DNA of 64,000 nt from CAZAMP01 sp964486455 (GTDB lineage Bacteria > Eisenbacteria > RBG-16-71-46 > CAZAMP01). The position numbers and the translations under genes were made by a program. The stretch spans positions 1 through 64,000 of the forward strand of contig CAZAMP010000014.1 in the NCBI GenBank assembly GCA_964486455.1, given 5' to 3'. Below the pieces are notes generated by a model. The model had not been told where the DNA came from, did no database searches, and saw only the letters and a list, made by a program, of their open reading frames with translations. Shown here one piece after another: positions 52,429 through 59,508 of this stretch (position 1 is its first letter; the number at the start of each line of letters is the position of its first letter).

Positions 52429-53118
52429 ATGAAGAAATACGCGGTATTGGGTTTGGGACACTTCGGCTACGGGGTGGCGGTCCATCTGGCCGAGCGTGGG
52501 CAGGAAGTCCTCGCCATCGATCGCGATCCTGATCTCGTTCAGCGGATCAAAGACAAGGTCCCACACGCCGTCTGCGCGGATGTGACCGATGAAGAGGCCA
52601 TCCGGCAGCTCGACGTGGACGAGGTTGAAGCGGCGATCGTCGCGATCGGGGAGGACCAGCTCGGCGCCATTCTCGCTACGGCCATCCTCAGAAAGATCGG
52701 GGTCGGCCGGATCATTGCCCGCGCGATCAGCCCGATCCACAGACGCATTCTGCTGCTCATCGGCGCGAACGAGGTGGTTTCGCCCGAAGGCGACCTCGGC
52801 CGGCAGCTCGCCGAACGACTCACGACCCCCGGTTTCCTCGAGCTGATGAAGTTCACTTCCGGCCGGCGGCTCGTCGAGATCCAGGCGAAGCCGGACTGGG
52901 TGGGACAGACGATCGGCGAGGTCGGGTTCCGGGCGGAGTTCGGTGTGAATGTGATCGCGATCCGGCGAAACAAGCCCGCGGTCACCGACACCGGCGAAAA
53001 CGTGTTCGAAGAAGAGCTGAATGATATGCCAGGCCCGGACGATCGCCTCGACGAGAGCGACGTGCTGGTGCTCATCGGCCCGCAGGAGCGGATCGATGCC
53101 CTCCGCAGCGGGGCCTAG
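52429..53118 (+). CDS. TrkA/KtrA-type regulatory subunit of the K+ transporter
   Basis: ATG 52429 (MKKYAVLGLGHFGYGVAVHL) is preferred over GTG 52417. The 229-residue protein has an N-terminal RCK/TrkA_N Rossmann domain with GLGHFGYG and LAIDRDPDLVQRIKDK, which binds NAD(H) or ATP/ADP. A C-terminal TrkA_C domain (about 140-225) follows, ending VLVLIGPQERIDALRS. One RCK pair instead of two makes it KtrA-like. It forms the cytosolic gating ring on the TrkH-type protein encoded just upstream. Confidence 0.88.
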   Translation: MKKYAVLGLGHFGYGVAVHLAERGQEVLAIDRDPDLVQRIKDKVPHAVCADVTDEEAIRQLDVDEVEAAIVAIGEDQLGAILATAILRKIGVGRIIARAISPIHRRILLLIGANEVVSPEGDLGRQLAERLTTPGFLELMKFTSGRRLVEIQAKPDWVGQTIGEVGFRAEFGVNVIAIRRNKPAVTDTGENVFEEELNDMPGPDDRLDESDVLVLIGPQERIDALRSGA

Positions 53119-53121
53119 GTT

Positions 53122-54012
53122 ATGAGCCCCACTCAGAAGGACGAACGCCCCACGCCGAAGGGTCGACGCTCGGTGTCACGCGACGGACGGGCGGCGTCGC
53201 AGGGAAAACACTCCACCTCGACGTCCGGACGCCCCACCGACGACGTCCAGCGCGGCATCTCCATTCGTGCCCGGCTCGCCCTGGGGTTCGTCGCGGTCGC
53301 GGCGATCGGTTTCATCCCGGCGTTCATCGCGCTCCGGGCGCTGGGGGAGGACGCGCTCCGCGACACGGTCACGTTCATCATCATCGCGGCAGTGCTGCTC
53401 GTGCTCCTCATCACACTTCTGCCGCGCCAGCTTCTTCGACCCATCGCGAAGCTCACGGCAACGCTACGGCAGGCGGAGGCGGGCAATCTCAACGTTTCGT
53501 CTCCCCGTAGCCGCATCCCGGAGCTCGACGCGTTGGCCGTATCGCTCAATCGAACCCTCGGTCGGCTCCGGCAATTCGACAAGCTCAAGAGCCGTCGCGT
53601 TCGAGAGGAGCAGCGGCTCCGGAGCGCGCTGCTGGCCGCGTCCGACGTCGGCCTCGCCGTCCTCAACCCTGAAGGATGCGTGGCGGATGCGAATCGGACT
53701 TTCCGCGAGATTACGGGTTGTTCGAAGGAGACCATCACCGGTAGGCGGATACAGGAGCTTCTCGGCGAGGAAATCGTGCCGGAGTTCCGGAAAGTCCAGG
53801 AAGAACGCGCCCGGCGGACCGTCCGCTGCCGTGTGGTGACCGTCGGAGACGCGACGGTCTCCGGCGAGGACTCGTCGGCAACCGTCAGTGGTTCGACACC
53901 CCATGTCTACGCGCGGATGTCCGCCGTCAAGGATGAGGTTGAAGGTCCGCCTCGGGTCATTCTCCGACTCACGCCCGTCGAGGAGTCGGAGGGAGGTGCC
54001 GCAACGTCATGA
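53122..54012 (+). CDS. Membrane protein with HAMP and PAS domains, no output domain
   Basis: The 296-residue protein has a basic, Ser/Thr-rich N-terminus (1-50), two membrane segments (about 55-100), a HAMP-like linker (RPIAKLTATLRQAEAGNLNV) and a PAS domain (about 165-285) with LLAASDVGLAVLNPEGCVAD and EITGCSKETITGRRIQELLG. There is no histidine kinase, GGDEF or methyl-accepting domain, so it looks like a sensor or scaffold without output of its own. It is translationally coupled to clpB (ATGA at 54009) and close to the K+ channel genes. Confidence 0.7.
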   Translation: MSPTQKDERPTPKGRRSVSRDGRAASQGKHSTSTSGRPTDDVQRGISIRARLALGFVAVAAIGFIPAFIALRALGEDALRDTVTFIIIAAVLLVLLITLLPRQLLRPIAKLTATLRQAEAGNLNVSSPRSRIPELDALAVSLNRTLGRLRQFDKLKSRRVREEQRLRSALLAASDVGLAVLNPEGCVADANRTFREITGCSKETITGRRIQELLGEEIVPEFRKVQEERARRTVRCRVVTVGDATVSGEDSSATVSGSTPHVYARMSAVKDEVEGPPRVILRLTPVEESEGGAATS

Positions 54013-56672
54013 ACCCCGAGAAATACACGCAACGCGCCCGCGAGGCGTTGGCCTCATCACAATCGCTCGCGCTCAAGCGAAACCACACCCATCTCGAGCC
54101 CGAGCACCTCTTTCTCGCGCTTCTCGATCAGTCGGACGGTCTCGTGGGTTCCGTTCTCCGCGTCATGAACGCGCCGCTCGACGTGATCCGGACCGAAATC
54201 GGACGGGCGGTCGACTCGCTTCCCGCGTTCGAGCGTGGGGAGGGGACCCTACAGATGAGCCAGAGGCTCGCCAAGCTCATGGTCCACGCGGAGGACGAGG
54301 CACAAAGCCTCCGAGACGATTACGTGAGCGTCGAGCATCTCCTGCTCGCCGCGATCGGTGAGGGGAAGAACACGCCGCTCGGCACGATCCTGGCCGAAAC
54401 CGGCGTAACCCGGGAGAAGGTGCTCGAAGCGCTGAAGTCCGTCCGGGGAAGCCAACGCGTGACGAACGAGAACCCTGAAGAAACCTACCAGGCCCTCAAG
54501 CGCTTCGGACGCGATCTCATCGATCTCGCCCGCGCGGGCAAGCTGGATCCGGTGATCGGACGAGACGACGAGATCCGCCGCGTGGTTCAGATCCTCTCCC
54601 GCCGCACCAAGAACAACCCGGTACTCATCGGTGAGCCGGGTGTGGGGAAGACCGCCATCGTGGAGGGGCTCGCCGGGCGCATCGTCAGAGGCGATGTCCC
54701 CGAAGGACTCAAGGAGAAGCAGATCCTCGCACTCGACATGGGGGCGCTCATCGCGGGGGCGAAGTACCGGGGCGAATTCGAGGAGCGGCTCAAGGCCGTC
54801 CTCAAGGAGATCACCGAGGCCGAGGGGCGGATCATTCTCTTCATCGACGAGCTTCACACGGTCGTGGGCGCGGGGGCGGCGGAGGGTGCGATGGACGCAT
54901 CGAACCTGCTCAAGCCCATGCTCGCCCGAGGCGAGCTCCACTGCATTGGTGCCACCACGCTCGACGAGTACCGGAAGCACATCGAGAAGGACGCGGCGCT
55001 CGAGCGGCGCTTTCAGACGATCATTACGGCCGAGCCCGGAGTGGAGGACACGATCTCGATCCTCCGTGGCCTCAAGGAGCGTTACGAGCTCCACCACGGC
55101 GTGCGGATTGCCGACGCCGCGCTGGTGAGCGCCGCCACCCTGAGTCATCGATACATCAGCGACCGTTTCCTTCCCGACAAGGCGATCGATCTCGTCGACG
55201 AGGCGGCGGCACGCCTTCGGACCGAGATCGACTCGATGCCGGTCGAGCTGGATGAGGTGAGTCGGAAGGTCATGCGGCTCGAGATCGAGCGGGAAGCGCT
55301 CCGCAAGGAGAAGGACGCTTCGTCCAAGGAACGCCTCTCCAAGCTCGAGGAGGAGCTCACCGCGCTCAAGTCGAACGCCGAAGCACTCAGGGCGAAGTGG
55401 GAGGCGGAGAAGGCAGAGATCTCACGGCTCCGCGATCTGCAGAAGGAAGTCGAGGGGGTCAAACGCGAGATCGAGATGGCCGAGCGGGAGTACGACCTCG
55501 AAAAGGTCGCCGCCCTCAAGTATGGACGATTGGCGGAGTTAGAGAAGCAGTTTCAGGTGATGGATGAAGCCGCCGGCGGGGCATCAGACGGCGCGACCGG
55601 CGGCGCCCCTGACGGCGCGGCCACCGGAACCAGCGATGACACCGGTCGTCTCCTCAAAGAAGAGGTCGGCCCGGAAGAGATCGCCGAGATCGTGAGCCGC
55701 TGGACCTCGATCCCACTCTCGAGGCTCATGGAAGGGGAAGCGGTGAAGCTTCTCCGGCTCGGCGAGTCGCTTCACGAGCGCGTCGTGGGACAGGACGAAG
55801 CTGTCACGGCCGTAGCCGACGCCGTGCTCCGATCGCGCGCCGGCATCCAGGATCCAGACAAGCCGATCGGGTCGTTCATCTTCTTGGGCCCAACCGGCGT
55901 TGGCAAGACCGAGCTTGCCCGGGCACTCGCCGAGATCCTCTTCGACGACGAACGAAACCTCATTCGCATCGACATGTCGGAGTATCAGGAACGGCACACG
56001 GTTTCGCGCCTCATGGGGGCGCCGCCCGGCTACGTCGGCTACGAAGAAGGGGGGCAGCTCACCGAAGCCGTTCGCCGCCGGCCGTACAGCGTCGTGCTCT
56101 TCGATGAGATCGAGAAGGCGCATGCGGACGTCTTCAACGTCTATCTCCAGATCCTCGATGACGGTCGACTTACCGACGCCCAGGGTCGAACGGTCGATTT
56201 CAAGAACACCGTCCTCATCATGACATCGAACGTGGGAAGCCACGAGATCCTCGCCCACGCCGAGCGTGGCGAGCGCGACTACGAGGCGATGCGCGAGGAG
56301 GTGCTCGCGCGGCTTCGTTCACACTTCCGACCGGAATTCCTGAACCGTGTCGATGAGGTCGTCGTCTTCCACACCCTCACGCGCGAGCAGATCACCGCGA
56401 TCGTGGAGATCCAGCTACATCGCCTCCACGACCGTCTCGCCGCCCGGCGGATCTCGATCTTGCTTACGCCCGAGGCCACTGCACTTCTCGCCGACCGCAG
56501 CTACGATCCGCAATACGGCGCCCGGCCGCTCAAGCGGACGATCCAGTCGATGCTCGAGACGCCGCTCAGCCGGATGATCATCGCGGGCGAGGTCCCCGAC
56601 GGCAGCCGCGTCGAGATTTCGACGGGGGGCGATGGGCTCACGATCGCCGTGAGTCGCGGGGCGGACGCGTAG
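54009..56672 (+). CDS. clpB: Protein disaggregase ClpB
   Basis: The 887-residue Hsp100 chaperone has the standard order: Clp_N repeats (1-150), NBD1 with GEPGVGKTAIVEGLAGRI and YRGEFEERLKAVL, a coiled-coil middle domain (about 400-520), NBD2 with GPTGVGKTELARALAEIL, GYVGYEEGGQLTEAVRRRPY and TSNVGSHEI, and ClpB_D2-small. It unfolds aggregated protein with DnaK in an ATP-driven hexamer. Unusual is an insert at about 520-545 just before NBD2, rich in Gly, Ala, Asp and Ser (ASDGATGGAPDGAATG). It would lengthen the link between the middle domain and NBD2. No CIRCE or HrcA-type operator is seen, and the gene is coupled to the upstream sensor. Confidence 0.93.
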   Translation: MNPEKYTQRAREALASSQSLALKRNHTHLEPEHLFLALLDQSDGLVGSVLRVMNAPLDVIRTEIGRAVDSLPAFERGEGTLQMSQRLAKLMVHAEDEAQSLRDDYVSVEHLLLAAIGEGKNTPLGTILAETGVTREKVLEALKSVRGSQRVTNENPEETYQALKRFGRDLIDLARAGKLDPVIGRDDEIRRVVQILSRRTKNNPVLIGEPGVGKTAIVEGLAGRIVRGDVPEGLKEKQILALDMGALIAGAKYRGEFEERLKAVLKEITEAEGRIILFIDELHTVVGAGAAEGAMDASNLLKPMLARGELHCIGATTLDEYRKHIEKDAALERRFQTIITAEPGVEDTISILRGLKERYELHHGVRIADAALVSAATLSHRYISDRFLPDKAIDLVDEAAARLRTEIDSMPVELDEVSRKVMRLEIEREALRKEKDASSKERLSKLEEELTALKSNAEALRAKWEAEKAEISRLRDLQKEVEGVKREIEMAEREYDLEKVAALKYGRLAELEKQFQVMDEAAGGASDGATGGAPDGAATGTSDDTGRLLKEEVGPEEIAEIVSRWTSIPLSRLMEGEAVKLLRLGESLHERVVGQDEAVTAVADAVLRSRAGIQDPDKPIGSFIFLGPTGVGKTELARALAEILFDDERNLIRIDMSEYQERHTVSRLMGAPPGYVGYEEGGQLTEAVRRRPYSVVLFDEIEKAHADVFNVYLQILDDGRLTDAQGRTVDFKNTVLIMTSNVGSHEILAHAERGERDYEAMREEVLARLRSHFRPEFLNRVDEVVVFHTLTREQITAIVEIQLHRLHDRLAARRISILLTPEATALLADRSYDPQYGARPLKRTIQSMLETPLSRMIIAGEVPDGSRVEISTGGDGLTIAVSRGADA

Positions 56673-56922
56673 GCTGTTTGGGCGGCCGGTATGGCTGTCG
56701 GCCGTCTGTCGGTCGAAAGCCGGGCCTCTGTACCGTAAGTTCCCTTGTTTCAACAAAACGGACCCCTTGAGTCGTGCTCAAGTCCATCCGGGTAAGCCCC
56801 CCGATCTCGCCACCTCACCTTCGTTCGCATTCACCGTCCGAGCTCCGGAGGCAGCTATCCCAAGGCAGGGATAGAAGGTCCAGTAAGCACTCAGAAATGA
56901 CGATGAATTGTGATGTTAAGCA

Positions 56923-56930
56923 GCTGGCCT
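56923..56930. repeat. Target-site duplication (left) of the IS66-family element
   Basis: gctggcct lies directly left of the IS66 end and recurs exactly right of the other end (59301-59308). The 8-bp length is that expected for IS66 family. Confidence 0.9.
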
Positions 56931-56943
56931 GTAAGCGGTCAAT

Positions 56944-58569
56944 CTACGGAGGTGCGGGTTGCGGCTCCTGGCAGCTCTCCTGAATCCGATCGATGTCGGA
57001 CCGTAGCGGGTTCTCGGCGAACTTCTCTCTCCACAGCCTCGGCGTGAGCTGCTCGACGTCCTTCGCCAGGTGTTGATCGATCCGTTGCAGCACATCGACG
57101 ATGTACGTGTAGGGATCGACTCCCTGAAGCCGGCAGGTGCCCAGGAGGCTTTGGATGATGCCGACGTACTTCGCACCGATCTCCGTCCAGCAGAACATCC
57201 AGTTCTTGCGACCCAGAGCAATCGGGCGGATTGCGCGCTCGAGATGGTTCGTATCCATCGGGACGTTTGGGTATTCTAGAAACACGCGTAACGCCTTCTC
57301 GCGAACGAGTGCATAGCGCGCCGCTTTCGTGAACGGGTTTGTCGGTAGCAGCACGTCCGTTTCCAGCGTGGTCTCGAGCCATTCAAAGAACTGATCGACA
57401 ATCGGCTTCGTGTGTTGGCCCCGGTACGCGAGCATCTTCTCCGGGGAGTTGTCCATCGCCATCACCTTCGCTTCTTCGTCGTACATCTCTCCGATCAGTG
57501 TCACCGCTTTTGCAGCCCGCGCCGGTTCTGCCGGCTCGGCGTCGACGAAGTGGCGGCGAGTATGAGCCCAGCACTGCGCGTGGACGATCCGGTTCACTTC
57601 TTGCGCATAACGGTCGTAGACCTTGTACCCATCGGTCAGAAGCGTCCCACCGTAGGTCTTAAGCGCTTCGCGCACCACCTCGCCGCCGCGCGTCGGTGCG
57701 AACGGAAACGCGATCTCGTCCCGATCCCCGTAGATCGGCCAGAAATAGCCCGTTCTCATCCGCCCCCGCTCGGGTGGCGGGCGTTTCTTGCGACCCGCCT
57801 TGATCGGCGTCTCGTCCATCGCGAGCACCTCACTGCTAAGGATCGAGCGAAGCTGTGCCTCATAGATCGGTTCCAGGAGCTCTGCCGTTCGAGCAACCAT
57901 GTGCGTCAGTGTCGAACGGCCCAGGTGCACGCCCGCCGCTTTCAGACGTTGGTGCTGCCGATAGAGGGGAAGGTGATAGGTAAACTTGTCGATCAGAAGC
58001 CCTGCCAGAAAGCTCACGTCCGCAACGCTCTTCTCCACCACCGACGGCGGAGCCGGCGGACAGAAGAACGCATCATCCGCTTTCCGCTTGTACACATTGC
58101 GCACGTACCGAAGCACCACGTAAGAGCCCGGACGCTGCGCCAACCGGCACGTCACCTTCTTGCCGATGAGCGTGTAGTCCGCCAGATCTTCGTCGCTCAG
58201 CTCGGGATCGGGAACCGGGATCTCTTTGACCGGCACTGAGGGATCGAACCGCAGTGCGCGATCATCCCCACTCTCGTCGATCGGATCCCGGCGACGCTGG
58301 CGGCGATGTGTCCCCACTTCGATCTCTGGAGGATCAGCGGCCGGTTCGCGCAGCACTTCCCCAAGTGTCAGCTGCCGGCCCTCGGGATCACATACCCGGC
58401 GTTCGGACTTCGACCCGAACAACTGGCGTTTGAACCACGCCACCTGATCAGCGAGTTTATCGTGGGAGTGCTGAAGATCCTGGTGGGACTGCTTGAGCGT
58501 CTGGTGAGCAACGAGCAAGGAGACAATCTCGTCTCGGTTCATCGATGTCGCTTGCTCTTCGAACGTCAT
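56944..58569 (-). CDS. tnpC: IS66-family transposase TnpC
   Basis: This 541-residue protein is the catalytic transposase of the element. It has an N-terminal coiled coil (QTLKQSHQDLQHSHDKLADQ) with the LZ_Tnp_IS66-type WFKRQLFGSKSERR. A zinc-binding region follows, then the DDE domain with LAMDETPIKAGRKKR (Asp) and GTLLTDGYKVYDRYAQE (Asp), and the C-terminal NHLERAIRPIALGRKNWMF with the Glu, plus the IS66 C-terminal tail. The final residues lie within a few bases of the left terminal repeat. No frameshift is seen. Confidence 0.92.
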   Translation of the reverse strand: MTFEEQATSMNRDEIVSLLVAHQTLKQSHQDLQHSHDKLADQVAWFKRQLFGSKSERRVCDPEGRQLTLGEVLREPAADPPEIEVGTHRRQRRRDPIDESGDDRALRFDPSVPVKEIPVPDPELSDEDLADYTLIGKKVTCRLAQRPGSYVVLRYVRNVYKRKADDAFFCPPAPPSVVEKSVADVSFLAGLLIDKFTYHLPLYRQHQRLKAAGVHLGRSTLTHMVARTAELLEPIYEAQLRSILSSEVLAMDETPIKAGRKKRPPPERGRMRTGYFWPIYGDRDEIAFPFAPTRGGEVVREALKTYGGTLLTDGYKVYDRYAQEVNRIVHAQCWAHTRRHFVDAEPAEPARAAKAVTLIGEMYDEEAKVMAMDNSPEKMLAYRGQHTKPIVDQFFEWLETTLETDVLLPTNPFTKAARYALVREKALRVFLEYPNVPMDTNHLERAIRPIALGRKNWMFCWTEIGAKYVGIIQSLLGTCRLQGVDPYTYIVDVLQRIDQHLAKDVEQLTPRLWREKFAENPLRSDIDRIQESCQEPQPAPP

Positions 58570-58578
58570 GTTCTTTTT

Positions 58579-58905
58579 CTACCGCAAACGACCTCCACCG
58601 CCAAGCACTATTCCATCGAGAATCAATCGAAACGCTTTCTCCGTCACCTCGAACGTCTCCGACGTGCCGGGGAGAACAAAGCGCCCGCGTTCCAGACGCT
58701 TCGCGAACAAACAGAACCCTGTGCGATCCCAGTACACCAACTTCAGGTACGACTTGCGCCGGTTGATGAAGACGTACAACGAGCCGGAAAGCGGATCCTC
58801 GCCGAGAACATTCTGAACCAGCGCGATCAACCCATTGAAGGACTTCCTCATATCGACGGGGTGACGATAGGCGAGGATCCGCCGCACCTCGCGATCGAAG
58901 AACAC
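58579..58905 (-). CDS. tnpB: IS66-family accessory protein TnpB
   Basis: The 108-residue protein is IS66 Orf2: YRHPVDMRKSFNGLIALVQ, LSGSLYVFINRRKSYLKLVY and WDRTGFCLFAKRLERGRF are the family's conserved blocks. It is required for transposition together with TnpA and TnpC, with unknown biochemical role. It starts 5 bases after tnpA ends. Confidence 0.92.
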   Translation of the reverse strand: MFFDREVRRILAYRHPVDMRKSFNGLIALVQNVLGEDPLSGSLYVFINRRKSYLKLVYWDRTGFCLFAKRLERGRFVLPGTSETFEVTEKAFRLILDGIVLGGGGRLR

Positions 58906-58909
58906 CGTC

Positions 58910-59188
58910 TCAGCCCCGCAGCCGAAGTGTGCAGCCGTTCGGAAGCGACACCTCCACCGACCACGACGATGATGGGGCCTCGGTGGTGGGAACCTCGATG
59001 AACTCCCCCGAGCCCGCCGACCCCTTCGACGTCAACAACTTCCGCGACCAGTTCGTGAAGCTCGAGAGCGAGAGCCCCTCCCTGTCACAAAACTCACGCG
59101 CGCTCTGCCCGCTCTTTCGCTGACGGGCAACGATCTTCTTCCATTCCGCCGAGTTCCGACGCACCTTCCCGTTCGACAACTCCTGCAT
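58910..59188 (-). CDS. tnpA: IS66-family accessory protein TnpA
   Basis: ATG 59188 is preferred because aggaggga lies 7-10 bases upstream; an earlier ATG at 59221 is possible. The 92-residue protein has the IS66 Orf1 helix-turn-helix: WKKIVARQRKSGQSAREFCD, GLSLSSFTNWSRKLL, followed by a beta-strand-rich tail. It likely binds the element's ends. Confidence 0.82.
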   Translation of the reverse strand: MQELSNGKVRRNSAEWKKIVARQRKSGQSAREFCDREGLSLSSFTNWSRKLLTSKGSAGSGEFIEVPTTEAPSSSWSVEVSLPNGCTLRLRG

Positions 59189-59300
59189 CTCATCCCTCCT
59201 GCTCAGTGAGAAAGCCGACAACGACCGCGAAAACCACGGCCGATCTCGGTTCTACATGGAGCAGGGGGAAAAGGGAATGCGTCGATCATTGACCGCTTAC

Positions 59301-59308
59301 GCTGGCCT
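59301..59308. repeat. Target-site duplication (right) of the IS66-family element
   Basis: gctggcct, identical to the copy at 56923-56930, follows the right terminal repeat directly. Confidence 0.9.
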
Positions 59309-59508
59309 GGCCGGATCCGCACCATTGCATGTGAGCATCGACTCCGCTTGCTCCTGCTGCCGGGCGCGATGATCACCCTTGGGACTATTGACCACATTCG
59401 GATGTTCGCACGTTGCCTGCGAAGTTGCGCTGCACAAGACGAGCTGTGACCTAGACCGTGATGTCTCCTGGCGATGCGAGCCAAGCTTTCGACTGGAGGG
59501 AGAGGGAC

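Larger units (their letters stand above)
56931..59300 (-). mobile_element. IS66-family insertion sequence, complete
   Basis: The 2.37-kb element has perfect 13-bp terminal repeats, gtaagcggtcaat at the left and its inverse at the right, and exact 8-bp target duplications (gctggcct). It carries all three IS66 genes, tnpA, tnpB and tnpC, in order on the minus strand, none broken. Intact duplications imply a fairly recent insertion and no later rearrangement. It sits between clpB and the TonB-receptor-like gene, about 200 bases before the latter's start, so it may have changed that gene's expression. Confidence 0.93.

Noticed and set aside
51175..52740. A 521-codon minus-strand frame
   Set aside because: It is antisense to trkH and the trkA-type gene, very rich in D/E/R/H, and without any motif.
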